Shown: piece by piece, positions 32,797 to 40,161 of the stretch
Numbering within the stretch: position 1 is the first letter of the stretch
Layout: each line of letters starts with the position of its first letter
Source: Flavobacteriales bacterium
GTDB taxonomy: Bacteria; Bacteroidota; Bacteroidia; Flavobacteriales_E; Vicingaceae
Reading direction: 5' to 3'
DNA: 45,127 nucleotides
NCBI GenBank assembly: GCA_020435335.1
Contig: JAGQZT010000047.1
Location: forward strand, 1 to 45,127
Program-made: the position numbers and the translations under genes
The notes under the pieces: generated by a model
The model's input: the letters and a program-made list of their open reading frames with translations, nothing else
The model's database searches: none
What the model was told of the DNA's origin: nothing

Positions 32797-34649
32797 ATTA
32801 CCTTTCTGTTGAAAATCTGACCAAGTCGTACGGCGACAGAATCCTGTTTCAGGATATTACTTTTGGTATTGACCAGGGGCAAAAGGTGGCGTTCATCGCA
32901 AAGAACGGTACCGGGAAATCAACCTTCCTGCGCATCCTGTTTGGAACCGAAGGGTATGATTCCGGGAACATCGTGTTCCGGAAAGACATCAAGACCGGTT
33001 TCTTATCTCAATCACCCGAGTATGCTGAAGATAAACGCATCAGCGATGTGGTTTTTGATGCGAAATCTGAGCAGATTCAAGCCGTACTGGATTATGAACT
33101 GGCTGCGAAATCGAACGATCCGGAGTTTCTTCAGAGAACGCTCGACCGGATGGATGCTCTGGATGCCTGGAATTATGAAACCAGAATCAAGCAAATTCTC
33201 GGCGAATTGAATATCCATGACCTGGATCAAAAGATCGGCGAGCTTTCCGGTGGGCAACTCAAACGCATTGCTTTAGCTCAGGTGTTGATCGAAGAACCCG
33301 ATTTCCTGATTCTGGATGAGCCGACCAACCACCTCGACATCGAAATGATCGAATGGCTGGAGAACTACCTCTCCAAAGAGAACATTACTTTGCTGATGGT
33401 TACGCACGACCGGTATTTTCTGGAACGGGTGTGTAATGAAATCATCGAGCTCGACGACAAGATCCTTTATAAATACAAAGGAAACTACAGTTACTTCCTG
33501 GAAAAGAAACAAGAACGGGAAGAAATTTTCGAAGCCAATGTGGCCAAAGCAAAAAACCTCTACCGCAAAGAACTCGAGTGGATGCGACGCATGCCAAAAG
33601 CGCGTGGAACAAAGGCCAAATACAGGGAAGATGCTTTTTATAAGACCAAAGAAGTAGCTCATCAACGTAAGGATAACAGCAAGGTGAGCATCGAGATCAA
33701 CATGAACCGGCTGGGAGGGAAGATTCTGGAACTGCATCATGCCAGAAAAGCCTATGGCGACCTCCAGATCCTCGAAGACTTCAGCTATGTGTTTAAAAAA
33801 GGAGAACGTGTCGGTATAGTCGGGAAAAATGGCGTTGGGAAGACGACCTTCCTGAACATGCTGCTCGGAACCGAAATGCTGGACGGCGGCAAGATCGTTC
33901 AGGGAGAAACGGTTGTTTTCGGGTATTACACCCAGAAAGGAATGCAGTTGAAGGATGATAAGCGGGTAATAGAAACGATCAAAGATATTGCTGAGGTCAT
34001 TCCACTCACCAAAGGCAAGAAACTCACTGCAGCCCAGTTACTGGAAACTTTCCTTTTCCCGAAGAGCATGCATTATAACCTGGTGGAGAAGTTGAGCGGG
34101 GGAGAGAAACGCCGTCTTTATTTGTTGACTATCCTGATGAAGAATCCGAATTTCCTGATCCTGGATGAGCCGACGAACGATCTGGATATCGTTACGTTGA
34201 ATGTACTGGAGGATTTTCTGGAAGATTTTCCCGGGTGCATCATCATTGTGAGCCGCGATCGCTATTTTATGGATAAGCTGGTCGATCACCTCTTTATTTT
34301 TGAAGGAGAAGGGAAGATCAAAGATTACCTGGGTAAATACAACGATTACCGCCTGGAGCAGAAAGAGAAACCCCAGCAGGCTGTTGTTCCCGAAGCTAAA
34401 AAGGAACAGCCGCAGATTGAGGATAACCGCACCAAGACGAAACTTTCCTACAAGGAAAAAATGGAGTTCGAACAACTGGAAAAGGAGATTCCGATGCTTG
34501 AGGATAAAAAGGAAGAATTGCAGCGGGCGTTACTGGAGAACACGTCCAATCACGAAGAGCTGCTACGTCTAACCGAAGAGTTGGGGGAATTAACGAACGA
34601 CCTGGATCAGAAAACGGACCGGTGGTTGGAACTGTCGGAATTCGTTTAA
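32793..34649 (+). CDS. ABC-F family ATPase, Uup-like
   Basis: A soluble protein of 618 residues with two ABC ATPase domains and no membrane part. First domain: Walker A AKNGTGKS at 36-43, signature LSGGQLKR (about 151), Walker B FLILDEPTNHLD. The interdomain linker (about 245-300) is basic and helical (KNLYRKELEWMRRMPKARGTKAKYRED), the segment that enters the ribosome in this family. Second domain: Walker A GKNGVGKT (about 344-351), signature LSGGEKRR (about 434), FLILDEPTNDLD. The C-terminal coiled coil (about 552-618) is as in Uup. ABC-F proteins act on translating ribosomes; Uup also affects DNA transactions. Its stop overlaps the convergent small gene by four bases. Confidence 0.9.
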   Translation: MNYLSVENLTKSYGDRILFQDITFGIDQGQKVAFIAKNGTGKSTFLRILFGTEGYDSGNIVFRKDIKTGFLSQSPEYAEDKRISDVVFDAKSEQIQAVLDYELAAKSNDPEFLQRTLDRMDALDAWNYETRIKQILGELNIHDLDQKIGELSGGQLKRIALAQVLIEEPDFLILDEPTNHLDIEMIEWLENYLSKENITLLMVTHDRYFLERVCNEIIELDDKILYKYKGNYSYFLEKKQEREEIFEANVAKAKNLYRKELEWMRRMPKARGTKAKYREDAFYKTKEVAHQRKDNSKVSIEINMNRLGGKILELHHARKAYGDLQILEDFSYVFKKGERVGIVGKNGVGKTTFLNMLLGTEMLDGGKIVQGETVVFGYYTQKGMQLKDDKRVIETIKDIAEVIPLTKGKKLTAAQLLETFLFPKSMHYNLVEKLSGGEKRRLYLLTILMKNPNFLILDEPTNDLDIVTLNVLEDFLEDFPGCIIIVSRDRYFMDKLVDHLFIFEGEGKIKDYLGKYNDYRLEQKEKPQQAVVPEAKKEQPQIEDNRTKTKLSYKEKMEFEQLEKEIPMLEDKKEELQRALLENTSNHEELLRLTEELGELTNDLDQKTDRWLELSEFV

Positions 34650-34816
34650 TTTTTCAGGACTTTATTCCAAAGCTGATAACTCACGTACACAAAAATGCCC
34701 AATAAGATGATCCGGGCAAACAGCCATTTGATGTAAAAGCCGGCCACAACCAACGCGGGTAGCAGGAAGATGCTGAGCAGGTGGGCGATACCCTGATTTT
34801 TGTTGGATTTGTTCAT
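34646..34816 (-). CDS. 56-residue membrane protein under the TIGR02757 gene
   Basis: A small gene, starting at ATG 34816, two bases after the stop of the TIGR02757 gene, and ending TAA at 34646. The protein begins MNKSNKNQGIAHLLS and has two hydrophobic stretches, IFLLPALVVAGFYI (about 16-29) and LFARIILLGIFVYVSY (about 32-47), with a basic C-terminus ending NKVLKN. It is a two-helix hairpin or a single bent membrane protein. It fills exactly the space between two genes, keeps codon choices like its neighbours, and shares TTAA with the ABC-F stop codon. I cannot name a family. It is probably a real, cotranscribed gene. Confidence 0.6.
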   Translation of the reverse strand: MNKSNKNQGIAHLLSIFLLPALVVAGFYIKWLFARIILLGIFVYVSYQLWNKVLKN

Positions 34817-34818
34817 GC

Positions 34819-35580
34819 TTAAAATTTTTCGAACACGCCTAAACCGAACAGACTGAAGTCGTATTTTACCGGATCGGCAGCATCAAAAGTACGAAGATTT
34901 GCAGTCAGTTCTTCTACTGCCTTCCAATCATTTTGGGTCCGTATCAACAATCCTAATTTCCGGGCAACATTTCCCGAATGGACATCCAGCGGACACATGA
35001 GCTGACTGCTTTGAATGCCGTTCCATAAGCCGAAATCAACTCCGCGACGATCTGTTCTAACCATCCACCTTAAGAACATGTTGATGCGTTTTGCAGCCGA
35101 GTTTTTGAGCGGGTCGGACAGGTGTTTGGTGCTTCGTGCCGGATGATCGGGTTCGAAGAATAGCTGTTTAAACGTACTGATGTTACGTTGCATATCGTTG
35201 GGGTACATCGATAATGCCTGTTCCAGTCCGCCGTGATGTGTGTAAAGGTTTTGCAGCGATCGAATGAAAAAAGAGACGTCCGTACCATTGAAAGTACGGT
35301 GCTTGAAGGATTTGAACCGGGACAGATCGGAAGCCGAATGTTCCATCACAAAGCGATAAGGCTCAAGTTCCATCAGGTCGACCAGTTTCTGGGCATTATT
35401 GATGATGGTCTTTCGTTGTCCCCAGGCGATGGTGGCACTTAAAAATGCCGCAATTTCAATATCTTCCTTTCGGGAGAATTGATGCGGAACAGAAATGGGG
35501 TCGCTTTCAATGAAAGATTTTTGATTGAATTGGGTGTATTTTTCCTCTAAAAGTTGGTATATTTCTTGTTCATTAAGCAC
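34819..35580 (-). CDS. TIGR02757 family protein
   Basis: A 253-residue soluble protein of a family conserved across Bacteroidota and found in some other phyla; function unknown. Typical stretches: SFIESDPISVPHQFSRKEDIEIAAFLSATIAWGQRKTIINNAQKL (about 18-62), LQNLYTHHGGLEQAL, AAKRINMFLRWMVRTDRRGVDFGLW (about 163-187) and PLDVHSGNVARKLGLL. The last motifs, with conserved Arg, Trp and the Asp-His pair, resemble helix-hairpin-helix DNA glycosylases, a weak inference. The start is GTG at 35580, giving MLNEQEIYQLLEEKY; no ATG fits. A 42-base gap separates it from the divergent DUF4294 gene. Confidence 0.8.
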   Translation of the reverse strand: MLNEQEIYQLLEEKYTQFNQKSFIESDPISVPHQFSRKEDIEIAAFLSATIAWGQRKTIINNAQKLVDLMELEPYRFVMEHSASDLSRFKSFKHRTFNGTDVSFFIRSLQNLYTHHGGLEQALSMYPNDMQRNISTFKQLFFEPDHPARSTKHLSDPLKNSAAKRINMFLRWMVRTDRRGVDFGLWNGIQSSQLMCPLDVHSGNVARKLGLLIRTQNDWKAVEELTANLRTFDAADPVKYDFSLFGLGVFEKF

Positions 35581-35622
35581 CGGATAAAAGTAATTATTTA
35601 ACTTTAACTAAAATTTAAACCA

Positions 35623-36378
35623 TTGAAAGCTAAGATTTACCTCTCGATACTCCTGGCACTTTTCACGTTGAGTGCATCTGCTCAAAAAATGAGTAAACGA
35701 ACAACGAAGCATCACATGGATTCCGTATGGAAGTATGTGAATTCGTTAAAACTGGCAACACTCGATTCCATCATTGATTATGCCGATCGTAAAAAGAATG
35801 AGGTGAGTGAGCAGGATGATATCCAGATTCTGAACGACACGACGAGCAATGGTGCCGTGATGGAGATGATCGTGATTGATGGTGACACCAGCTACATCTA
35901 CAACATGTCTACCTTTGCTGTGGTTGATCTCAAACCCTACGGAAACGAGGAGAAAGACCGGATGTTCCGGAAATTGCGTTTTCATGTGAAGAAGGTTTAT
36001 CCCTATGCGAAGATTGCTGCCGATAAGCTAATGATGTACAATGAGCAGATTGCAAATGTGAAATCGGAGCATAAGAAAAAGAAGCTGATGAAGTTGCGTG
36101 AAAAAGCCCTGAAGGAGGAGTTTGAAGATGTGATCAAGAACATGTCCAAAACTTCCGGACGGGTGTTGATCAAGCTGATCGACAGGGAAACGGGGCAATC
36201 TACTTACGAGATCATCAAAGAAATGCGCGGAACGATCAAGGCCTGGACTTATCAGGGGTTGGGTAAATTATACGGTGCAGACCTGAAGCAGAAGTTTGAT
36301 CCGAAGAATAACGAAGAAGATGAAATGATCGAGCGGGTGGTTCAGTCGCTCATTGCCGAAGGGGCTCTGTTTTATTAA
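35623..36378 (+). CDS. DUF4294 family exported protein
   Basis: A 251-residue exported protein. The only usable start is TTG at 35623, directly before a clear signal peptide (KAKIYLSILLALFTLSASAQ); the frame has a stop at 35605 and no ATG in between. The DUF4294 domain (about 100-250) is recognisable: RKLRFHVKKVYPYAKIAADKL, a very basic helix with KKKKLMKLREKALKEEFEDVI, then GRVLIKLIDRETGQSTYEIIKEMRGTIKAWTYQGLGKLYGADLK. Function unknown; the family is restricted to Bacteroidota as far as I know. Its TAA overlaps the stop of the convergent START-like gene by four bases (TTAA). Confidence 0.75.
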   Translation: MKAKIYLSILLALFTLSASAQKMSKRTTKHHMDSVWKYVNSLKLATLDSIIDYADRKKNEVSEQDDIQILNDTTSNGAVMEMIVIDGDTSYIYNMSTFAVVDLKPYGNEEKDRMFRKLRFHVKKVYPYAKIAADKLMMYNEQIANVKSEHKKKKLMKLREKALKEEFEDVIKNMSKTSGRVLIKLIDRETGQSTYEIIKEMRGTIKAWTYQGLGKLYGADLKQKFDPKNNEEDEMIERVVQSLIAEGALFY

Positions 36379-36770
36379 CCACCTAAAATGGCGTGAAGGT
36401 CGTCGATCTGGCTTTCCCAGAGTAGTTTGGCTTCATCGATTTCGTCTTCCTCAATGAAGTCAGTAATGATGAGGGAAACATCTTTAGTGATGTCGTCGAT
36501 TTGGATGCGCAATTCGAAATAAGCCTCACTCCCTTCGTCACCTTCCCATTGAAAACGAACGAACTGGTTGGCCCGTTTGGAGATCAGCTTGGCCTTTTCC
36601 TCACTATCTTCCCACATGAAGGTGAATACCTGTCCGCGTGAATTCACATTATCAGCAAACCATTCACTCAGGCCGCTGGGTGTGGCGATATAACTATACA
36701 ACAATTTGGGTGAGGATTTCACCACAAATTCCATTTCAAATTTAACTTTATCGTCCATCACATCATGCAT
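36375..36770 (-). CDS. START-like (AHSA1/Bet v1 fold) protein
   Basis: A 131-residue soluble protein of the START-like domain family common in Bacteroidota. Conserved features: VKFEMEFVVKSSPKLLYSYIATPSGLSEWFADNVNS (about 9-44), then FTFMWEDSEEKAKLISKRANQFVRFQWEGD and an acidic C-terminal helix LLWESQIDDLHAILGG. The helix-grip fold forms a hydrophobic pocket for lipids or other small molecules. The start may be the ATG at 36758 (MDDKVKFEMEF) rather than 36770; both are plausible. It is transcribed alone; its tail overlaps the DUF4294 gene by the shared TTAA. Confidence 0.75.
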   Translation of the reverse strand: MHDVMDDKVKFEMEFVVKSSPKLLYSYIATPSGLSEWFADNVNSRGQVFTFMWEDSEEKAKLISKRANQFVRFQWEGDEGSEAYFELRIQIDDITKDVSLIITDFIEEDEIDEAKLLWESQIDDLHAILGG

Positions 36771-36871
36771 TTAGCGCAGTTGCAATATAGTAAAAAAAAA
36801 GAATTTCCAGGAGCAAACGGATTCAAATAAAAAAAATAAGAAACATATAGGTGAAAAAAAATTCAAAAGAC

Positions 36872-36879
36872 TATATTTG
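36872..36879 (+). promoter_or_regulatory. -7 element of the tRNA gene
   Basis: TATATTTG matches TAnnTTTG exactly and lies 10 bases before the first tRNA base, leaving a 5' leader of only a few bases for RNase P to remove. Confidence 0.6.
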
Positions 36880-36889
36880 CACCCGATTT

Positions 36890-36963
36890 GGCGAGGTAGC
36901 TCAGTTGGTTAGAGCGCCGGATTCATAACCCGGAGGTCACGGGTTCAACTCCCGTCTTCGCTA
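36890..36963 (+). tRNA. tRNA with anticodon CAT, probably elongator tRNA-Met
   Basis: A 74-base cloverleaf: acceptor GGCGAGG with CTTCGCT (two G-U pairs), D arm GCTC/GAGC, anticodon arm CCGGA/CCCGG with an A-C mismatch next to the loop TTCATAA, anticodon CAT at 36924-36926, T arm ACGGG/CCCGT with loop TTCAACT, discriminator A. CCA is not encoded. The first pair is G-U rather than the C-A mismatch of initiators, and the three consecutive G-C pairs of initiators are lacking, so this is not the initiator. A tRNA-Ile whose C34 is changed to lysidine cannot be excluded from sequence alone. Confidence 0.93.
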
Positions 36964-36965
36964 CG

Positions 36966-36993
36966 AAAAACCCACCACACGGTGGGTTTTTTT
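36966..36993. terminator. Bidirectional terminator between the tRNA and SH3 lipoprotein genes
   Basis: AAAAACCCACC and GGTGGGTTTTT form an 11-bp stem with a 4-base loop (ACAC), followed on the plus strand by seven T in all. On the minus strand the stem is followed by five T. It can serve both convergent genes and is the only terminator seen between convergent genes in this window. Confidence 0.88.
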
Positions 36994-37031
36994 ATTCGAT
37001 GAACTGAGCTCAATTTGTTGGAACCTATTAT

Positions 37032-37661
37032 TCACGAACAATTCGTGACCACACTGCCGCAGATCCATTGCCGCTGGATCCATCCCTGAACGATGTTGCC
37101 GTTGTGGCCGTATTTTACCAGAATCCAGTCACTTTCAGGTGTGGCATCCACCAACTGCAGCTGCGTTTCCTGCGTGAGCGTAGCCACCACTTCACTGGAT
37201 TCATCAGCACTTTCATACAGGTTGATGTGCTCTCCCCCATAATTTCGGGTACTAACGGCCAATACCGACCCGTGAACATAGGCCGCCAGGTCGTCGTACG
37301 ATTCTTCTTCGTGATCCGGGCACCATACCTTCCCGACATAAAACCACCCGTTAGCAACACCTTTTAGGGTCAGTTGGTAGGCGAATTCATCGGATAAAGC
37401 CGTAATCGGATCCCCTCCCGGAGTTGCCCGGACATTCGTCGGACCACCTTCCCGGTCGCTGATGTAGGCTTCGAAAGGACTTTCAAAATCAATGTGTTCG
37501 ACGGCCGGAATATCAGTCATTTCGGTCGTTTCAGGAATAGTCGTGTCCGCTGTAATGCTTGTTGTTACATCCGTTGTTTCAGTTTGTTGATTATCGGTTT
37601 CAGTCTCTCCGCAACTCCATAAGAGCAGAGCAGAAACGCTAAGTGTAAGTAGTGTCTTCAT
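37032..37661 (-). CDS. Lipoprotein with two SH3-like domains
   Basis: A 209-residue lipoprotein: signal LLTLSVSALLLWSC with lipidated Cys17, then a Thr/Glu-rich linker (about 18-52). Two bacterial SH3-like domains follow: about 58-130 (AYISDREGGPTNVRATPGGDPI, with the typical NVR and GWFYV-like segment NGWFYVGKVW) and about 140-205 (INLYESADESSEVVATLTQETQLQLVDATPESDWILVKY and GWIQRQWICG). Two cysteines near the end (CG and NCS) may form a disulfide. Such domains usually bind peptidoglycan or proteins in the envelope. It is transcribed toward the tRNA gene and shares its terminator. Confidence 0.75.
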   Translation of the reverse strand: MKTLLTLSVSALLLWSCGETETDNQQTETTDVTTSITADTTIPETTEMTDIPAVEHIDFESPFEAYISDREGGPTNVRATPGGDPITALSDEFAYQLTLKGVANGWFYVGKVWCPDHEEESYDDLAAYVHGSVLAVSTRNYGGEHINLYESADESSEVVATLTQETQLQLVDATPESDWILVKYGHNGNIVQGWIQRQWICGSVVTNCS

Positions 37662-37707
37662 ACTCCTAATCTAAACAATTTCCGTTAATTAGCTTTAAAT
37701 TTTGGAG

Positions 37708-37715
37708 TATATTTG
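37708..37715 (+). promoter_or_regulatory. -7 element of the TonB-C-domain gene
   Basis: TATATTTG matches TAnnTTTG exactly with only three bases before the ATG at 37719, the shortest such distance in the window. Transcription would start at or next to the start codon. Confidence 0.5.
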
Positions 37716-37718
37716 TGT

Positions 37719-38525
37719 ATGCGATTTCTTGTTATCATCAGCTTGCTGCTTACGATCAACGTCTTCGGACAGGAAACCATCGAAGCGAATCCCGGGGAGT
37801 ACCTGCCCGCAGAAAACTACGGTGGTAAGGTGGAATTGAAACGTTTCCTTCAACAGGAGATGAACTATCCGTCCATAGCACTCGAAAATCAGGAGGAAGG
37901 CACTGTGGAACTCCGTTTTGTGGTGGATGCCGAGACCGGCCGGACCAGTCAGCTTCAGGTGCACCAGTCCGTTTCCAAAGAACTGGATGAAGAAGCCATC
38001 CGGCTCCAGCAAATGCTGTTGTTCAAGCCGTCTTATTACCTGGGCGACCGTGTAACCACCCATTGCAGCCTGAAAATAAAATTCTCCATCAGCACCTACA
38101 AGCGCTACTGTAAAAAAAGAGGGTACGATCAGATCGATTTTTCCGACGACATCGATTGGTCGAATACGATTTACCGCGACAATCAGGTAGATGTAAAACC
38201 GAGAATCATCTTTGCTGATTCGCTGGATAACATTGCCACTTTCCTTTCTAAAAACCTGAAGTATCCCGAAGGAACCCGGAAACTGAACATCACGGGAACC
38301 GTTAAGCTCAGTTTTATTGTAGAACCTACCGGCCGGATCACCAACATCAAGGTGGAGCGCGGAGTCGGCGGTGGAGCATCGAACGAAACAGAACGCCTGC
38401 TCAAATTGTTAACCTGGCTGCCTGGAGAGAAAGACGGTAAAAAGGTCCGGGTATCAAGAACCTTCGAAGTGGACTACAAGCTCACCAATGATGCGGGCTA
38501 TGATTACGTTCCTTCAAAATACTAA
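37719..38525 (+). CDS. Exported protein with two TonB C-terminal-like domains
   Basis: A 268-residue protein with a signal peptide (MRFLVIISLLLTINVFGQ), so unlike true TonB it lacks a lasting inner-membrane anchor and a proline-rich stalk. Two TonB_C-like domains follow: about 35-122 (LQQEMNYPSIALENQEEGTVELRFVVDAETG and VSKELDEEAIRLQQML) and about 160-258 (LSKNLKYPEGTRKLNITGTVKLSFIVEPTGRITNIKVERG, then LTWLPGEKDGKKVRV). The frame also allows a TTG two codons earlier, but that codon is part of the -7 box. Its role is probably in periplasmic interaction, not energy transduction; uncertain. Confidence 0.75.
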   Translation: MRFLVIISLLLTINVFGQETIEANPGEYLPAENYGGKVELKRFLQQEMNYPSIALENQEEGTVELRFVVDAETGRTSQLQVHQSVSKELDEEAIRLQQMLLFKPSYYLGDRVTTHCSLKIKFSISTYKRYCKKRGYDQIDFSDDIDWSNTIYRDNQVDVKPRIIFADSLDNIATFLSKNLKYPEGTRKLNITGTVKLSFIVEPTGRITNIKVERGVGGGASNETERLLKLLTWLPGEKDGKKVRVSRTFEVDYKLTNDAGYDYVPSKY

Positions 38526-38549
38526 GCATTTCGCTTTTGTCTTATAATT

Positions 38550-38581
38550 TTTGTGTTTTGTAGATAAAGAGATTACTTTTG
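38550..38581 (+). promoter_or_regulatory. Promoter of the PorE-like gene
   Basis: TTTG (38550-38553), a 20-base spacer and TACTTTTG (38574-38581): the best full match to the Bacteroidota promoter consensus in the window. It lies 17 bases before the ATG at 38599. Confidence 0.75.
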
Positions 38582-38598
38582 TCGTCCAATTCTGAGTA

Positions 38599-40161
38599 AT
38601 GATGAAGTTATTTTTTAATAAAAGTTTATTGATCGTTCTCCTGATCTCTTGTTCTGGCGTGTGGGCTCAAGATAAAGTCTCACCAAGAACGGCCAATGAA
38701 TTCTTTAACGACGGGAACTTTAAGGATGCCCTCGATCTGTACCTGACCTTACTGGAGGCAAATCCCGACGACATCAAGCTGAATTATCGAACCGGCGTTT
38801 GCTACCTCAATACGAACATCGATAAATCCAATGCAATCCCTTACCTGGAAAAAGCCATTCAATCGGAAGAGGCTGATCCGAATTCTTTCTACTTATTGGG
38901 TAGGGCCTATCACTTTGCTTACCGCTTTGATGAAGCCATCCAAATGCTTGAAAAGTTTAAAGCAATCGACAAAGGGAATACCTACAACCTGACTGATGTG
39001 GAGAAACAGATCGAATACTGCTACAACGCCATTGAGATCATGAAGTTCCCGCTGGATATCACCTTCGAAAACATGGGAGCGTCAATCAACTCGTCGTCTA
39101 AAGATTATTACCCCTTCGTACCCCTGAATGAGGAGTTTCTGGTGTTCAACTCCAAGCGTGATGACGGGAGCGATAAATTACCTGACGGAAGCTACCATTC
39201 GGAAATTTATTTGTCACGGGTTAAGAACGGTGCGTACCAGGCGGCCCGCAAGCTGGATCAGAATGTCAATACCTTGAGCGGTTCCGAAGAAATTATCGGG
39301 TTATCTGCCGATGGAACAAAAATGTTGTTCTATTTCGAGAATGAAGCGCATTATGGCGATCTTTTTATTGCCGATTACGATAAAGGAAAAGTGACCAATA
39401 TTGAAAAACTGCCCAAAGAAATAAACTCCAAGGATCATGAAATTGCAGCTTCTATCAATGCCGAAGGGGATGAGATTTACTTTGCGAGCGATCGGGAAGG
39501 GGGCTACGGGGGGGTGGATCTCTATGTTTCACGCATTCTGCCTAACGGGAAATGGGGCCCGGCTCAAAATCTGGGACCAAGCATTAACACGCCTTACGAT
39601 GAAGATTTTCCGAACATTTCACCAGACGGAAAGACCCTGTATTTCAGCTCCAAAGGTCATACGAGTATGGGTGGTCACGATATTTTTAAAGCATCCTGGA
39701 ATAATGTGAAGCGGCATTGGGCCGACGTAAAAAACCTGGGTTACCCGATCAATACACCGGAAGACAACATGAACTTCCGGGTATCCGAATCCGGCAGAAC
39801 CGGGTACATTTCCATGCTCAGAGCCGGAGGTTACGGAGATTTGGATATCTATGCCGTGACGTTCAACGAGGTGGATCCGCAGTATACGGTTGTAAAAGGG
39901 TATGTGAATTCCATGGATACGACGCAACAGATCAAGGATGTGTTTATTTCTGTTTTGGATCTTCAAACTGATGAACTTTACGGAAACTACATGACTAACC
40001 CGATTTCGGGGCGCTACATCATGATTCTGCCTCCGGGGAGATACAATGTGCTGGTAGAGGTACCCGGTTATCAAACCTATTCGGAAAACATGGATGTTTA
40101 CGGGAAGAGCTCTTTCAGGAGTGTCATTAAAAAGGACTTTACCCTGAAGCCCGAAAATTAG
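38599..40161 (+). CDS. PorE-like protein: TPR, WD40-like propeller and CRD, without the OmpA domain
   Basis: A 520-residue exported protein. Signal peptide (about 1-24, LLIVLLISCSGVWAQ; it might also be read as a lipobox at the cysteine). TPR-like helices (about 28-150: NEFFNDGNFKDALDLYLTLLEANPD). A PD40 beta-propeller (about 160-430) with repeats IYFASDREGGYGGVDLYVS, LYFSSKGHTSMGGHDIFKA and GYISMLRAGGYGDLDIYAV. A carboxypeptidase-regulatory-like domain ends the protein (about 433-520: VVKGYVNSMDTTQQIKDVFISV, PPGRYNVLVEVPGY). Porphyromonas PorE has the same order plus an OmpA-family peptidoglycan-binding domain, which is missing here. The stop overlaps the convergent gene by four bases. Confidence 0.82.
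   Translation: MMKLFFNKSLLIVLLISCSGVWAQDKVSPRTANEFFNDGNFKDALDLYLTLLEANPDDIKLNYRTGVCYLNTNIDKSNAIPYLEKAIQSEEADPNSFYLLGRAYHFAYRFDEAIQMLEKFKAIDKGNTYNLTDVEKQIEYCYNAIEIMKFPLDITFENMGASINSSSKDYYPFVPLNEEFLVFNSKRDDGSDKLPDGSYHSEIYLSRVKNGAYQAARKLDQNVNTLSGSEEIIGLSADGTKMLFYFENEAHYGDLFIADYDKGKVTNIEKLPKEINSKDHEIAASINAEGDEIYFASDREGGYGGVDLYVSRILPNGKWGPAQNLGPSINTPYDEDFPNISPDGKTLYFSSKGHTSMGGHDIFKASWNNVKRHWADVKNLGYPINTPEDNMNFRVSESGRTGYISMLRAGGYGDLDIYAVTFNEVDPQYTVVKGYVNSMDTTQQIKDVFISVLDLQTDELYGNYMTNPISGRYIMILPPGRYNVLVEVPGYQTYSENMDVYGKSSFRSVIKKDFTLKPEN

Noticed and set aside
32793..34649. Antibiotic-resistance ABC-F protein
   Set aside because: The C-terminal coiled coil and overall layout fit Uup-like housekeeping members; nothing in the linker supports a resistance role.
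37032..37048. Perfect 7-bp inverted repeat TCACGAA-CAA-TTCGTGA as a terminator of the SH3 lipoprotein gene
   Set aside because: It lies in the last codons and has no T-run on either strand; the hairpin at 36966 is the better terminator.
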